The notes: generated from the letters alone by a model not told the origin. Numbered from the stretch's first letter, positions 38,932 to 48,803 are shown. The stretch is 64,000 nt of DNA from Pseudoalteromonas sp. H71 (GCF_001468485.1 NZ_LODI01000046.1:104431-168430), one strand, 5' to 3'. Translations and numbers: made by a program.

Positions 38932-39306
38932 TTATAAGCTGTCAGATTCTGAATAACTTTCATGATTTATTGGCGCAGGGCTCGATATTTTAGAGCGCCC
39001 AAACAAGGTATGAAACTTCGTTTTACACGTCGTAAGCTTTAGGTATTTTAGCCATGCTCGCTCAATCGGATTAGTTGGTTCTTGTGAGCCAGTTACTACG
39101 GCTACAAAATTTTCTTGGTGCTCATTTTGTGGTTCAATCGTCTTACTATATAAACCTTTTAAAACAATGCCATGTTGTTCTAGTATACTGGCTTCTAATA
39201 AGGTGAAATTTCCGCTGCGGCTAAAACCACGTGGAAAATTTTGATCATCATAAAATTGACGTTGGCTAACAAATGCTTGGCGTAGTAATGAAATGTTAAT
39301 GCTCAT
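38932..39306 (-). CDS. maoP: MaoP (YifE), Ori macrodomain protein, DUF413
   Basis: 124 residues. The core is FYDDQNFPRGFSRSGNFTLLEA (residues 18-39, DUF413), followed by EPTNPIERAWLKYLKL. In E. coli MaoP organises the Ori macrodomain through the maoS site. The C-terminal 25 residues are Ser-rich and not obviously conserved. GAGGA precedes the ATG. It is divergent from hdfR, as in E. coli, with 91 bp between them. Confidence 0.9.
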   Translation of the reverse strand: MSINISLLRQAFVSQRQFYDDQNFPRGFSRSGNFTLLEASILEQHGIVLKGLYSKTIEPQNEHQENFVAVVTGSQEPTNPIERAWLKYLKLTTCKTKFHTLFGRSKISSPAPINHESYSESDSL

Positions 39307-39397
39307 AGCTATATCCTCATACCCTATTAATTAGTTGGAGTATGATGCAAGTTTGGCAATTTTTTAAACAAGTTATTTTTATCGTGAGGATAAAAAA

Positions 39398-40252
39398 GTG
39401 GATATCGATTTATTAAAAACATTTGTTGAAGTAGTGCGCACGCGTCATTTCGGTAAAGCCGCAGAAAACCTATATATAACGCAGTCGGCGGTAAGCTTTC
39501 GTATTCGCCAATTAGAGCAAGGACTTGGCGTTAATTTATTTATTCGCCAGCGTAATAATATTCAATTAACAGCGCCTGGTGAGCGGTTATTACCTCACGC
39601 GCAAATGATCATAACCGGTATGCAGCGCGCGAAGGTAGATGTGGCCCTTGCCGACAACATGCATAAACAAATTAGCTTAGCGGGCACCCCTAATATCTGG
39701 GATGCTTTTTTGCAGTTTGGTATTACTAATATCGTGTCGGCTATGCCGGGAGTGTCTTTGGTGGCTGAAGTTAAAGCCCAACAAGAAAGTACGCGATTAT
39801 TGCTTGAGCGCACGCTTGATTTGGCCATTTTATTCGATCCACCAAAAGTGGATGAGTTAGTTGTTGAGCGTATTTGTGAACTACCTATTATTCCTGTGAG
39901 TGGGTATGACACGGCAACAAACGAGAATTTTTTTGATAATCAGTACGTGTATGTTGACTGGGGGACGACATTTTCGCTTTGGCATGCACGCCAGTTTACC
40001 GGTAAAACCCCTCCTTACTTTAGAACAAGCACCGGCCGAATTGCACTCGATTTAATTTTGCAATGTGGTGGCAGTGCATTTATTCCTCATGTTTTAGTAG
40101 AGCAACATTTAGAAAATGGTGAATTATTTCATGTAAAAAACGTAGAAAATACGTCAAGAGATATATTTGTAGCCTACCATAGAGATAACGAGCAAAAGGA
40201 ACTAATAGAAACACTAATAAATTTACTTCCTACTATTGAGCTTAACGCTTAA
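39398..40252 (+). CDS. hdfR: HdfR, LysR-family regulator
   Basis: 284 residues. The N-terminal winged helix matches HdfR closely: MDIDLLKTFVEVVRTRHFGKAA, TQSAVSFRIRQLEQGLGVNLF, then RQRNNIQLTAPGE. The C-terminal effector-binding domain spans about residues 90-280. In E. coli HdfR represses flhDC and activates gltBD. LysR proteins usually act on the divergent neighbour, here maoP, so autoregulation through the shared 91-bp interval is likely. Confidence 0.92.
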   Translation: MDIDLLKTFVEVVRTRHFGKAAENLYITQSAVSFRIRQLEQGLGVNLFIRQRNNIQLTAPGERLLPHAQMIITGMQRAKVDVALADNMHKQISLAGTPNIWDAFLQFGITNIVSAMPGVSLVAEVKAQQESTRLLLERTLDLAILFDPPKVDELVVERICELPIIPVSGYDTATNENFFDNQYVYVDWGTTFSLWHARQFTGKTPPYFRTSTGRIALDLILQCGGSAFIPHVLVEQHLENGELFHVKNVENTSRDIFVAYHRDNEQKELIETLINLLPTIELNA

Positions 40253-40357
40253 ACGTTGGAGGTTAAGTGGGTACATATTTGCTTGATTAGTGTTCGTGTC
40301 CTTTTGATTTCAAAAATAATGCAGTTTTATTAACTTTAAAAGTCAAAAATATTTCAT

Positions 40358-40375
40358 TTGTAATATTTCTGTCAT
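40358..40375 (+). promoter_or_regulatory. Candidate Pho box upstream of the porin
   Basis: TTGTAAT and CTGTCAT are two half-sites on the same strand separated by 4 bp (11-bp period), close to the PhoB consensus. They lie about 63 bp before the porin ATG. I do not see a good -10 at the expected distance, so this is a candidate only. Confidence 0.35.
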
Positions 40376-40437
40376 TTAGTGGTGACAAACTGCAGTCGTT
40401 TTAAAAATTAGTCTTTTGTGATTATCGAGGAAATAAC

Positions 40438-41367
40438 ATGAAATTTGTAAAATCGAGCTTATGTGTCGCTTTGCTAAGTGGTTTATCTTTTAATGTACTT
40501 GCAGACGTGGATGTTTACGGTAAAGCAAATGTAACTGTGCAGTCTACAGATGACGGTGAAGGGTCGTTTACTGAAATTAAAAGTAACGCATCTCGCTTTG
40601 GTCTTAAAGGTTCTGAAAAAATTACCGATGGCTTAGAAGCAGTTTATAAGTTTGAGTTTCAAGTTGATGTAACTGATGCAGACTCAAAAGGCGACGACGA
40701 TAATATTTCTGCGCGTAACCAATACGTTGGTGTTAAAGGCTCATTTGGTCAGGTAGTAGTGGGTCGTAACGACACGGCGTTTAAACAAGCGCAAGGTAAA
40801 CTCGATTTATTTAATGACCTTGAAGGCGATATTAAAAACGTATTCAAAGGTGAAAACCGTTTAGGTGATTCAATTTCTTATGCGTCAAACTCATACGAAG
40901 GCTTTAAAGTACTTGCTACTTTTATTGCTGAAGATGATGTAGATGCAGATAACGGTTATTCAATGGCTGTAACATACGGTGATTCAGCGCTTAAAAAGAG
41001 TGCAATTTATGCCTCAATTGCAGCTGACAGCGAAGTAAACGGTTATGATGTAGTGCGCGCATCAATCCAGGGTAAAGTTGAAGACTTTAAACTAGGTGCT
41101 ATGTACCAAACTCAAGAAAAAGTAGACGGTTCAGCTGAAGGTGACGGTTACTTATTAAATGCGGCATACAGCATGGGTAAAAATACATTTAAGGTTCAGT
41201 ATCAGGCAATGGACTTTGACGATAGCGATGATAAAACAGCTATTTCGGTTGGTGTTGATCACAAGCTTAACAAAAACATTAAAGTATTTGGCTTTTACTC
41301 AAGCTTTGATATGGACAACAACGTAGACCAAGATTACTTAGGTTTAGGTATGGAATATAAGTTTTAA
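40438..41367 (+). CDS. General porin, OmpC/OmpU-like
   Basis: 309 residues with a signal peptide ending NVLA (residue 22), then mature VDVYGKANVTVQST. It is acidic, rich in short beta strands and ends in EYKF with terminal Phe, the beta-barrel signature. NQYVGVKGSFGQVVVGRND and LGDSISYAS are typical of Gram-negative trimeric porins. A possible Pho box lies upstream. A structured element and a terminator follow. Confidence 0.9.
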   Translation: MKFVKSSLCVALLSGLSFNVLADVDVYGKANVTVQSTDDGEGSFTEIKSNASRFGLKGSEKITDGLEAVYKFEFQVDVTDADSKGDDDNISARNQYVGVKGSFGQVVVGRNDTAFKQAQGKLDLFNDLEGDIKNVFKGENRLGDSISYASNSYEGFKVLATFIAEDDVDADNGYSMAVTYGDSALKKSAIYASIAADSEVNGYDVVRASIQGKVEDFKLGAMYQTQEKVDGSAEGDGYLLNAAYSMGKNTFKVQYQAMDFDDSDDKTAISVGVDHKLNKNIKVFGFYSSFDMDNNVDQDYLGLGMEYKF

Positions 41368-41375
41368 CGGCAGGA

Positions 41376-41633
41376 CGTGTTGAACTTTGGTGGTTGAATT
41401 TCCAGCAGTATGTTTGGTTTTTAGGCAAGGCAGAGCCTGTGCAATGTGGTTATTCCCCATAAATAGGCGATAACGTAGCATAAATACCAAACATGCGCTG
41501 CCCTCTGGGTTCTTTCTAGGGACTATTAACTCTTTGTTGCTCGGTTTTTACTTAGCCCACTAGGTTACAAACCTCGCGCCGCGATTTAATCGCCCCTAGA
41601 TTGAACAAATTTAAATCCACAAAGGTCAACACG
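41376..41633. repeat. Structured intergenic element A (nested inverted repeats, three-way-junction fold)
   Basis: An outer inverted repeat (41376-41401 with 41607-41633, about 22 of 26 positions pair) encloses two arms that touch it: arm 1 is 41403-41423 with 41481-41500 (CAGC...ATGTTTGGT pairs with ACCAAACAT...GCTG), and arm 2 is 41509-41522 with 41593-41606 (12 of 14 pair). No good open frame exists. A diverged relative lies at 51132-51402. It starts 9 bp after the porin stop. It could be a mobile palindromic repeat or a non-coding RNA. Confidence 0.75.
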
Positions 41634-41657
41634 CCCTAGTTAAAACACTCCCTTTTT

Positions 41658-41687
41658 AACCGCGCTGTTATTAGCGCGGTTTTTTTG
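41658..41687 (+). terminator. Terminator after the porin and element A
   Basis: AACCGCGCT and AGCGCGGTT form a 9-bp stem with a 6-nt loop and a T7-type tail. It would end a porin transcript that contains element A. Confidence 0.85.
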
Positions 41688-41705
41688 CTTTAAATTATTT
41701 ACTTA

Positions 41706-41818
41706 CCCGCCCATAATAGAGCTTCATTTGGAATGAGGTGCAATTCCTCAACTGTTCCCGCAACTGTAATTAGCACTTTGCTTTAAGTCAGATACAAATC
41801 AATTTTTAATGAGCGGGC
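41706..41818 (+). ncRNA. Cobalamin (B12) riboswitch
   Basis: The core reads GAATGAGGTGCAATTCCTCA, then ACTGTTCCCGCAACTGTAA, then AAGTCAGATAC, matching the conserved cobalamin aptamer (the GGTGCAA/CCTC stem, the CCGCAACTGT junction, and the B12 box). CCCGC at 41706-41710 pairs with GCGGG at 41813-41817 as the closing stem. It precedes the corrinoid transport and processing genes and should shut them off when adenosylcobalamin is plentiful. Confidence 0.92.
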
Positions 41819-41824
41819 CTACTC

Positions 41825-41884
41825 ATGCTAATTTTAATGTACTCCTTTTTGGTCGTTGCATTACAAGTGGGTACTCGTGTCTAG
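41825..41884 (+). CDS. Possible 19-residue leader ORF between riboswitch and ABC gene
   Basis: ATG to TAG, encoding MLILMYSFLVVALQVGTRV, hydrophobic. Its TAG stop (41882-41884) overlaps the AGGA ribosome-binding site of the next gene (41883-41886), so translation could couple the two. It lacks a strong ribosome-binding site of its own and may be chance. Confidence 0.25.
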   Translation: MLILMYSFLVVALQVGTRV

Positions 41885-41893
41885 GACAGAGTA

Positions 41894-42694
41894 TTGCAAA
41901 CTAAAGCACCATTATTAAACGTTCAAAACCTTTCGTGGGGAATAGCAAATAAATCTATTCTCAAACATATTAATGTGCAAATACCTGCAGGTAAATTTGT
42001 TGGCTTAATAGGGCCCAATGGTGCAGGTAAATCGAGTTTAATGCGTTGTTTATATCGTTTTAATAAGCCAAGCGAAGGGGTTGTAAAGTTTAATAACCGA
42101 GATATTTGGCAGCTCAAAAGTGACGAATATGCAAAGTGCGTTGCTGTTGTTTTGCAAGAAGCACCATCGCATTTTAACTTGTCGTTATTTGATGTTGTGG
42201 CGCTTGGCCTCACTCCTCATAAATCGTTATTTAGCTCTACATCGCAAAGCGAAAAAACACAGATCACTAAAGCTATAAAAACGGTAGGGCTTGAGCAGCA
42301 CACCAATCAAAATTTTGAATCGCTCTCTGGAGGAGAAAAACAACGCGCACTCATTGCACGTGCTATTGTTCAGCAACCTCAACTGTTAATAATGGATGAA
42401 CCCACTAGCCACCTTGATGTTAAGTACCAAATACAGGTTATGGAACTGGCAAAGTCTCTAGGTGTTACGGTGTTTGCTTCATTTCATGATCTTAATTTAG
42501 CTGCGGCTCTTTGCGATGAGCTCGTAGTCATTAAAAACGGAGAAATAACGCATACCGGTTCGCCCGCAGAGGTACTCACTGAGCACATGCTTGATGATGT
42601 ATTTGGTGTATGCGCACAGATAAATAGCCACCCACAAGAACCTCAGCTTGGCAAAAGCACACCTCATATTACTTATTTTTATGGTTATAAATAA
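41894..42694 (+). CDS. btuD: ABC transporter ATP-binding protein, vitamin B12 importer (BtuD-like)
   Basis: 266 residues with a TTG start (AGGA 7 nt upstream). ABC motifs are GPNGAGKSS (Walker A), LSGGEKQRA (signature), LLIMDEPTSHLD (Walker B) and ASFHDLN (H-loop). By family it could serve iron-siderophore or B12 uptake; the B12 riboswitch and neighbouring btuC/btuF-like and cob genes favour B12. The gene ends at the btuC start region, and the two overlap by 14 bp. Confidence 0.88.
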   Translation: MQTKAPLLNVQNLSWGIANKSILKHINVQIPAGKFVGLIGPNGAGKSSLMRCLYRFNKPSEGVVKFNNRDIWQLKSDEYAKCVAVVLQEAPSHFNLSLFDVVALGLTPHKSLFSSTSQSEKTQITKAIKTVGLEQHTNQNFESLSGGEKQRALIARAIVQQPQLLIMDEPTSHLDVKYQIQVMELAKSLGVTVFASFHDLNLAAALCDELVVIKNGEITHTGSPAEVLTEHMLDDVFGVCAQINSHPQEPQLGKSTPHITYFYGYK

Positions 42695-43700
42695 CATGCT
42701 GGCCTCTCGATTTCGCCATTCTGCGGCGCTATTTATGTTTATTGTCATTGCTACAGTAAGTCTATTTTTAGCATTGAGCTTTGGCGCAACAGACACGTCA
42801 ATAAACGATGTATTTAACAGTCTTGTGCATTTTAATGATTCGTCACTGACCAGTCGTATTATTTTTGAATTAAGAGTGCCGCGCACATTATTGGCGTTTT
42901 TGGCCGGTGCAGGTTTAGCTATTGCGGGGCTAATTTTACAAACTGTGACACGTAATCCATTAGCCGATCCCTATTTATTTGGTATATCGTCAGGTGCTTC
43001 GTTTGGTGTAGTTATCCTTATGGCATTTGTGGGTATTAGCGCGGGCGTTGCCCTTTCTGCGGCGGCGCTACTAGGTAGTTTATTAGCAATGAGCTTGCTT
43101 ATATTAATAGCCACAAGGCAACAAGGTGGGCAGGTTGAATCGATGTTGTTAGCTGGTGTTGCACTCTCATTTTTATTTAGTGCATTTACTAGTTTGTTAC
43201 TTTATTGGAGTGAGCCGCAAGCCGTTGCCGCTATTTTATTTTGGACCTTGGGTAGTTTTGCACGTGCGCAGTGGGCAACACTATGGATACCATTTTTAGT
43301 GATTACATTGTGTACCTGCGTAATGATTAGCTTTAGGCGCCAACTTAATGCCATGTTATTAGGTGATGAAAGTGCCATAACTCTTGGTGTTAAAGTGAAA
43401 CGATTTAGGTTACTGATGCTAATTTTAAGCTCATTAATAACCGCTGTGCTGGTGGCAATGTGTGGTGGTATTGGTTTTGTTGGGTTAATGGTGCCACACA
43501 TTGTGCGCTTTTTTATCTCGCAGGGAACCGTCGCAGGGCTATTAATAACAAGCTTAGCAGGAGGCACATTTATGGTATGGGTCGATGTACTGTCACGTTC
43601 TTTACTACAAAATCAAGAGCTGCCTGTTGGGGTGATCACGGCCGCTGTGGGAAGTGCGTTTTTCTTAAGTTTACTCTTTTTTAGAAAATCGAAGGTATAG
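42681..43700 (+). CDS. btuC: FecCD/BtuC-like ABC permease, vitamin B12 importer
   Basis: 339 residues from the ATG at 42681; another ATG at 42696 sits 1 bp after the btuD stop. About ten membrane helices follow. Family motifs include [51 protein letters not shown] and the C-terminal [13 protein letters not shown]. It is the membrane channel of the corrinoid importer with BtuD and BtuF. cobQ follows after 2 bp. Confidence 0.88.
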   Translation: MVINNMLASRFRHSAALFMFIVIATVSLFLALSFGATDTSINDVFNSLVHFNDSSLTSRIIFELRVPRTLLAFLAGAGLAIAGLILQTVTRNPLADPYLFGISSGASFGVVILMAFVGISAGVALSAAALLGSLLAMSLLILIATRQQGGQVESMLLAGVALSFLFSAFTSLLLYWSEPQAVAAILFWTLGSFARAQWATLWIPFLVITLCTCVMISFRRQLNAMLLGDESAITLGVKVKRFRLLMLILSSLITAVLVAMCGGIGFVGLMVPHIVRFFISQGTVAGLLITSLAGGTFMVWVDVLSRSLLQNQELPVGVITAAVGSAFFLSLLFFRKSKV

Positions 43701-43702
43701 CC

Positions 43703-45184
43703 ATGAAAACGCTTATGATACAAGGCACGACCTCTGATGCAGGAAAAAGCACCCTGGTGGCTGCGCTTTGTCGAGTATTTGCAAATCAAGGCATAAAAGT
43801 CGCACCGTTTAAACCACAAAATATGGCACTTAATAGCGCAGTGACAAACGACGGTGGCGAAATTGGCCGAGCACAAGCTTTGCAAGCTATTGCTGCTAGA
43901 GTCGAGCCCGAAACTGACTTTAATCCCATATTACTTAAACCCAATAGCGACACTGGCGCGCAAGTTATTATTCATGGTAAAGCGATTAGCAACATGGAAG
44001 CGGGTAAATACCACGATTATAAAAAAGTCGCTATGGATGCCGTCATTACATCACACGAGCGTTTAGCAAAACGGTTTGAGTTGTTATTGGTGGAAGGTGC
44101 GGGAAGCCCCGCTGAGATAAATTTGCGTGAAAACGACATCGCTAACATGGGCTACGCTGAAAAAGTAGACTGCCCGGTGATCATCATTGCCGATATAGAT
44201 AAAGGTGGTGTATTTGCTCATTTAGTGGGGACATTGGCATTACTTAGCGAGTCAGAGCAAGCACGTGTAAAAGGGTTTGTAATTAACCGTTTTAGAGGAG
44301 ATATAAGTTTACTGCAAGGAGGGCTTGATTGGTTAGAGAACTATACAAATAAGCCTGTTTTAGGTGTACTGCCATACCTCCACGATTTGACTCTCGACGC
44401 GGAGGACGCTGTTGCAATAGGCAATAACGTCACCCATGCAACTATCAATATTGCAATATTATTAGTGCCACATATTAGTAACCATACCGATTTTGACGCA
44501 CTGCGTTTACACCCAAATATTAATGTTAATTATGTACGCCATACGCAGGTAATTCCTGATGTTGATCTTATTATTTTACCAGGCAGTAAAAACGTACTTG
44601 GCGATTTAACTTTCTTAATAAATGAAGGGTGGGATAGGCAAATAAAACGCCACTTACGCTATGGGGGTAAAGTGCTTGGAATTTGTGGTGGCATGCAAAT
44701 GCTGGGTAATATTATCCACGATCCAGAGGGGGTTGAGTCGTCATTAAAAAGGGTGAATGGGTTGGCCTTATGTGATTTTGAAACCACACTGAGCGCGCAA
44801 AAAGTACTTTCTAAATTATCAGCGACGATGCAGTTAAATGATTTACAAACACCGTGTAGTGGCTACGAAATACATGCAGGTATTAGCAAAGGGGCCGCGC
44901 TTAATAAGCCATTTTTAACTTTTAATGAGCATCCAAATGGATTTAAAACGGATGGTTTTATAAGTGACGATAACGCAATTGCGGGCACTTATTTACACGG
45001 TTTATTTGATGAGCCCAACGCCACTATGGAAATTTTAAAGTGGGTAAAACCAACTTTACAGCTTGACCCAATAAGTATTGATACACACCGCGAACAGCAG
45101 TTAGCGCGTTTAGCAACTATGTGCGAAACACATTTAGATATAGCGCAAATTATCTCGATTTATAAAGGACACAATAATGACTGA
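43703..45184 (+). CDS. cobQ: CobQ, cobyric acid synthase
   Basis: 493 residues, usual length. The N-terminal dethiobiotin-synthetase-like half has the P-loop [14 protein letters not shown] and [12 protein letters not shown]. The C-terminal class I glutamine amidotransferase half has the nucleophile in [10 protein letters not shown] (Cys at about residue 331) and the late His in [11 protein letters not shown]. It amidates four corrin side chains of adenosylcobyrinate diamide. It overlaps cobO by 8 bp. The other nucleotide-loop genes are not in the window. Confidence 0.95.
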   Translation: MKTLMIQGTTSDAGKSTLVAALCRVFANQGIKVAPFKPQNMALNSAVTNDGGEIGRAQALQAIAARVEPETDFNPILLKPNSDTGAQVIIHGKAISNMEAGKYHDYKKVAMDAVITSHERLAKRFELLLVEGAGSPAEINLRENDIANMGYAEKVDCPVIIIADIDKGGVFAHLVGTLALLSESEQARVKGFVINRFRGDISLLQGGLDWLENYTNKPVLGVLPYLHDLTLDAEDAVAIGNNVTHATINIAILLVPHISNHTDFDALRLHPNINVNYVRHTQVIPDVDLIILPGSKNVLGDLTFLINEGWDRQIKRHLRYGGKVLGICGGMQMLGNIIHDPEGVESSLKRVNGLALCDFETTLSAQKVLSKLSATMQLNDLQTPCSGYEIHAGISKGAALNKPFLTFNEHPNGFKTDGFISDDNAIAGTYLHGLFDEPNATMEILKWVKPTLQLDPISIDTHREQQLARLATMCETHLDIAQIISIYKGHNND

Positions 45185-45776
45185 ACAGACAAACGACAAG
45201 CATAAACAGCGCCAGCAAAAAGTAAAAGAACACGTAGATGCCCGTGTTGAAGCTGCGCAAGAGGTTAAAGGTATTTTTCAAGTCATTACTGGTAATGGGA
45301 AAGGTAAATCGACCTCTGGTTTTGGTGTGGTAGCACGCTGTGTAGGCCATGGTCAAAAAGCCGCTGTGTGTCAATTTATAAAAGGGACATGGGAATGTGG
45401 TGAGCGTAATTTATTACAAGGCGCAGGTGTTGAATTTGCTGTGATGAATACTGGTTTTACGTGGGATACACAAAATAAAGAGGCTGATACTTTAGCAGCG
45501 CAAGCAACATGGCAAGAAGCAAAGCGTATGCTTGCCGACAGCAGTATTAACTTAGTACTACTTGATGAACTCACTTACATGGTGACTTATGGCTACATCG
45601 ACTTAGACGAAGTAGTGAGCGCACTTAATAATCGCCCGGCTATGCAATCGGTTATTATCACAGGGCGCGCAGCGCACAGAACATTGACTGACCTTGCCGA
45701 TACAGTGAGCGAAGTGCGCAATGTAAAACACGCATTCGATTCAGGTGTAAAAGCACTAGAAGGGTTTGATTACTAG
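45177..45776 (+). CDS. cobO: CobO/BtuR, corrinoid adenosyltransferase
   Basis: 199 residues. The ATP-binding loop is [12 protein letters not shown] (about residues 40-51), followed by CQFIKGTW and a Walker B-like [11 protein letters not shown]. It adds the adenosyl group to the reduced corrinoid. The N-terminal 30 residues are charged and probably form a flexible lid. It overlaps cobQ (8 bp) and btuF (1 bp), so it is translated from the same message. Confidence 0.95.
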   Translation: MTEQTNDKHKQRQQKVKEHVDARVEAAQEVKGIFQVITGNGKGKSTSGFGVVARCVGHGQKAAVCQFIKGTWECGERNLLQGAGVEFAVMNTGFTWDTQNKEADTLAAQATWQEAKRMLADSSINLVLLDELTYMVTYGYIDLDEVVSALNNRPAMQSVIITGRAAHRTLTDLADTVSEVRNVKHAFDSGVKALEGFDY

Positions 45777-46633
45777 TGATTAAATTGCTTTTTATAGGGT
45801 TAATGCTGTTTAGTTTACAGAGCAATGCAGGGGCGAACGCAGAGCCTGAGCCTAAAAAACTACGTATAGTTGCACTCGCCCCACACATAGTTGAAAACCT
45901 ATTTGCTATTGGTGCAGGCAGCAATATTGTGGGTACTGTTGACTATGCCGATTACCCACATGAAGCAAAAAATATAGCTCGCATTGGCGGGTACTATGGC
46001 ATTTCTCTTGAGAAATTATTAGCTTTAAAACCTGATTTAGTGATTGCCTGGAAAAGCGGAAATCAACAGGAAGATATAGCACAAATAGAGCGCTTGGGTA
46101 TCAAAGTGCATTTAAGCAACCCTACAACCATAGAAGGCGTGCAAACTGAACTACTCACTCTTGGTAAATTAACAGGGTACGAAAAGCAAAGCCAACAGGT
46201 TGCCAAAGTATTTAAGCACAAGTTAACCGCTATTATAAAAAACCAGCAAGGGAAGCTGCCTATATCTGGTTTTTATCAGTTATGGGCCGAGCCAATGATG
46301 ACCATCAGTGAAAGCACATGGATTGGTCAATTAGTAAGTACCTGTCATGTAAATAATGTATTTGCTAATAGCACGACCCAGTACCCACAAATCAGCATTG
46401 AAAATGTCATTGTTACTAAGCCTCAGGTGATTATTATTCCTGACGAAAAGTCTAATACCCCGCAGCCAAATGTTAATTGGAAGGCATGGCCAGAAGTGCC
46501 TGCGGTTAAAAATAATCAGTTTATTCGCGTTAACGCCGATTTACTTCACCGTTTTACACCGCGTATGCTAGATGGACTGGCGGATATGTGTGATAAAATA
46601 GACGCGTCACGAAAACAAATAAAGAGTATGTAA
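45776..46633 (+). CDS. btuF: BtuF-like cobalamin-binding protein
   Basis: 285 residues, GTG start overlapping the cobO stop. A signal peptide (cleavage after about ANA, residue 22) exports it to the periplasm. The family core is [31 protein letters not shown], then [22 protein letters not shown]-type segments and [13 protein letters not shown]. It captures B12 for BtuCD. It is fifth in the riboswitch-controlled set. Confidence 0.9.
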   Translation: MIKLLFIGLMLFSLQSNAGANAEPEPKKLRIVALAPHIVENLFAIGAGSNIVGTVDYADYPHEAKNIARIGGYYGISLEKLLALKPDLVIAWKSGNQQEDIAQIERLGIKVHLSNPTTIEGVQTELLTLGKLTGYEKQSQQVAKVFKHKLTAIIKNQQGKLPISGFYQLWAEPMMTISESTWIGQLVSTCHVNNVFANSTTQYPQISIENVIVTKPQVIIIPDEKSNTPQPNVNWKAWPEVPAVKNNQFIRVNADLLHRFTPRMLDGLADMCDKIDASRKQIKSM

Positions 46634-47295
46634 TGAGCGACTGGGATACATTTTTACACAACGAGTTACAGCAACCTTATATGCAGAAAACCTTAAACGG
46701 AGTCGAAAACCGCCGAGCGCAAGGTGTTGCTGTTTATCCCCCTGAATCGCTCGTATTTAATGCATTTAATGTCACGCCTCTAAACGATATTCGTGTGGTC
46801 ATTTTAGGGCAAGACCCTTACCACGGTGAAGGGCAAGCTCACGGGTTATGTTTTTCTGTTCTGCCAGAGGTAAAAAAATTACCACCCTCGCTTAAAAATA
46901 TGTACAAAGAGCTGGCTACAGATATTGAGGGTTTTGTTATACCTGAACATGGTTACTTGCAAACCTGGGCTGACCAAGGCGTATTTTTACTAAATACTGT
47001 TTTAACGGTAGAGCAAGGACAAGCACATTCGCATAAACATTTAGGCTGGGAGCAATTTACCGATAATGTTATTGCTCATATTAACGCGAACTGTGATGGG
47101 GTTGTGTTTATTTTGTGGGGAGCGCATGCGCAAAAAAAAGGAAAAGGCATAGATAGCACTCGCCACTCTATTTTGAGTGGTCCGCATCCGTCGCCGCTGT
47201 CGGCTCATCGAGGCTTTTTTGGTTGTAAGCACTTTTCGCGAACTAACGAACTACTGTTAGCGCAAGGTAAAAAGCCCATAAATTGGCAGGTCTAG
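46633..47295 (+). CDS. ung: Ung, uracil-DNA glycosylase
   Basis: 220 residues. The catalytic Asp is in [18 protein letters not shown] (about residue 62), and the later motifs are [31 protein letters not shown]. It removes uracil from DNA. The ATG overlaps the btuF stop by 1 bp, so it probably reads from the same transcript, which makes its expression partly subject to B12 control. A terminator follows. Confidence 0.97.
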   Translation: MSDWDTFLHNELQQPYMQKTLNGVENRRAQGVAVYPPESLVFNAFNVTPLNDIRVVILGQDPYHGEGQAHGLCFSVLPEVKKLPPSLKNMYKELATDIEGFVIPEHGYLQTWADQGVFLLNTVLTVEQGQAHSHKHLGWEQFTDNVIAHINANCDGVVFILWGAHAQKKGKGIDSTRHSILSGPHPSPLSAHRGFFGCKHFSRTNELLLAQGKKPINWQV

Positions 47296-47314
47296 TTAAA
47301 TAAGTTTGAACATT

Positions 47315-47342
47315 AAAAAAGCCCTCATAAATGAGGGCTTTT
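47315..47342. terminator. Bidirectional terminator between ung and the DUF3545 gene
   Basis: AAAAGCCCTCAT and ATGAGGGCTTTT form a 12-bp stem with a 2-nt loop between convergent genes. Confidence 0.85.
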
Positions 47343-47364
47343 GTGTAATTGGTGGGTATAGAAA

Positions 47365-47553
47365 TTAAAAATCTAGCTCATCAATTGCAATTGTGTCTGC
47401 AAAGTAATCAAATTCCTCTAATTCTTTACGTAGACGTTGTTTATCTTTTATTGCTTCTATTTCGCGCCATTTTCTTTTTTTGTTCTTCTGAGAGGTTTTT
47501 CTTTTTTCATCAGGACCTTCTAGTATCTCTAATATATCGTTTAGGCTATCCAT
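47365..47553 (-). CDS. DUF3545 small protein
   Basis: 62 residues from the ATG at 47553, which has AGGAG 6 nt upstream; an ATG two codons earlier is too close to that site. It is highly charged and helical (KRKWREIEAIKDKQRLRKELEE), ending DELDF. I recognise the pattern of DUF3545, a small gammaproteobacterial family of unknown function. It is a single gene, without a signal peptide. Confidence 0.75.
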   Translation of the reverse strand: MDSLNDILEILEGPDEKRKTSQKNKKRKWREIEAIKDKQRLRKELEEFDYFADTIAIDELDF

Positions 47554-47852
47554 GAACATCTCCTATTGATTTTATTGACCTCAAGAGTACCTATACCACA
47601 GGCCTAGCTAAAATAGAATAAAAAAGTGACAGAGATGTTACAAAATTGTGATGCTTAAATGAAGGTTTATACCAGTAAAGTATTGTTTTTAAATATGAAC
47701 ACGTGAAATACAGTTTACGAAAAATTTAAGCCGATGAGAGTTATTTTTCTATAGATAAAAGATGTGAGGGAGGTGGGTTTATTCGCCCGTTTTTTACAGA
47801 CATAAAAAAACGCCATAAATAATACGGCGCTTTTTTATTTTTTTACAGCAAA
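47554..47852. other. Intergenic region between the DUF3545 gene and tal
   Basis: 299 bp. It holds the terminator after tal (47804-47836) and, toward the left, the promoter region of the DUF3545 gene. Nothing else is convincing. Confidence 0.55.
47804..47836 (-). terminator. Terminator after tal
   Basis: AAAAAACGCC and GGCG plus C-TTTTTT form a GC stem with a one-base bulge. On the minus strand a T-tract follows. Confidence 0.7.
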
Positions 47853-48803
47853 TTACATTGCCTTGAAGCGTTCTTCTAATTGCTCTTGTGCTTGTGCAAA
47901 TGAACGAATACCTTCAGCTAGCTTTTCAGTGGCCATTGCGTCTTGGTTATGTAACCAACGGAATTGCGCTTCTGTAAGCGGCTCAGGTTTTGGCTCTTTA
48001 GGAATATCACTTTCTAGTAAATATTCTTGTGCGCCTTCAAGGTTACCTAAGTCTTCTAAAAGGTTAGGGCTAATAGTTAGCTTGTCACAACCTGTAAGAG
48101 CAATAATTTCACCCGTGTTACGGAAACTTGCACCCATAACCACTGTTTTGTAATCATGGCGTTTGTAAAACTCAAAAATGCTGCGTACTGATTGCACACC
48201 AGGATCTTGTAGTGGATCCGTTGGTTTTTCCATACCGTTGGCAACGTGCCAATCTAAAATACGGCCAACAAATGGCGAGATTAGAAATACATTTGCATCA
48301 GCACATGCACGGGCTTGGGCGTCGCTAAATAATAAAGTAAGGTTACATTTAGTCCCTTCTTTTTCTAACTGCTCAGCGGCTTTAATACCTTCCCATGTAG
48401 ACGCAACTTTAATTAAAATTTTGTCTTTGCTTACACCTTCTTTTTCGTAAAGGCTAAGTAGAGTGTGTGCTTTAGCAATGGTTGCTTGAGTATCAAACGA
48501 TAAACGGGCATCTACTTCTGTAGAAATATAACCTGGTACAATTTCACTAATTTCTTTACCAAGTAATACAGCAAAATAGTCACATGCAAGTTCTAGTTGT
48601 TTAGCTGGCTCTTGCTCGGTTTCTTTTGCATAGCTCCAAGCTTTATCTAGGTAAGGCTTATAAGCTTCAATCTCGCTCGCTTTTAATAAAAGCGACGGGT
48701 TTGTGGTTGCATCTTCTGGTTGATGCTTTTTGATCGCTTCAATATCGCCAGTGTCGGCTACGATAGATGAATGTTGTTTTAGCCTTTGTAGAGCTGAAGT
48801 CAT
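47853..48803 (-). CDS. tal: Transaldolase
   Basis: 316 residues, the length of E. coli TalB. The Schiff-base lysine lies in [13 protein letters not shown] (Lys at about residue 132); [12 protein letters not shown] is at the N-terminus and [11 protein letters not shown] in the later half. It transfers a three-carbon unit between sugar phosphates in the pentose phosphate pathway. It is a single gene; transketolase is not next to it. Confidence 0.97.
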   Translation of the reverse strand: MTSALQRLKQHSSIVADTGDIEAIKKHQPEDATTNPSLLLKASEIEAYKPYLDKAWSYAKETEQEPAKQLELACDYFAVLLGKEISEIVPGYISTEVDARLSFDTQATIAKAHTLLSLYEKEGVSKDKILIKVASTWEGIKAAEQLEKEGTKCNLTLLFSDAQARACADANVFLISPFVGRILDWHVANGMEKPTDPLQDPGVQSVRSIFEFYKRHDYKTVVMGASFRNTGEIIALTGCDKLTISPNLLEDLGNLEGAQEYLLESDIPKEPKPEPLTEAQFRWLHNQDAMATEKLAEGIRSFAQAQEQLEERFKAM

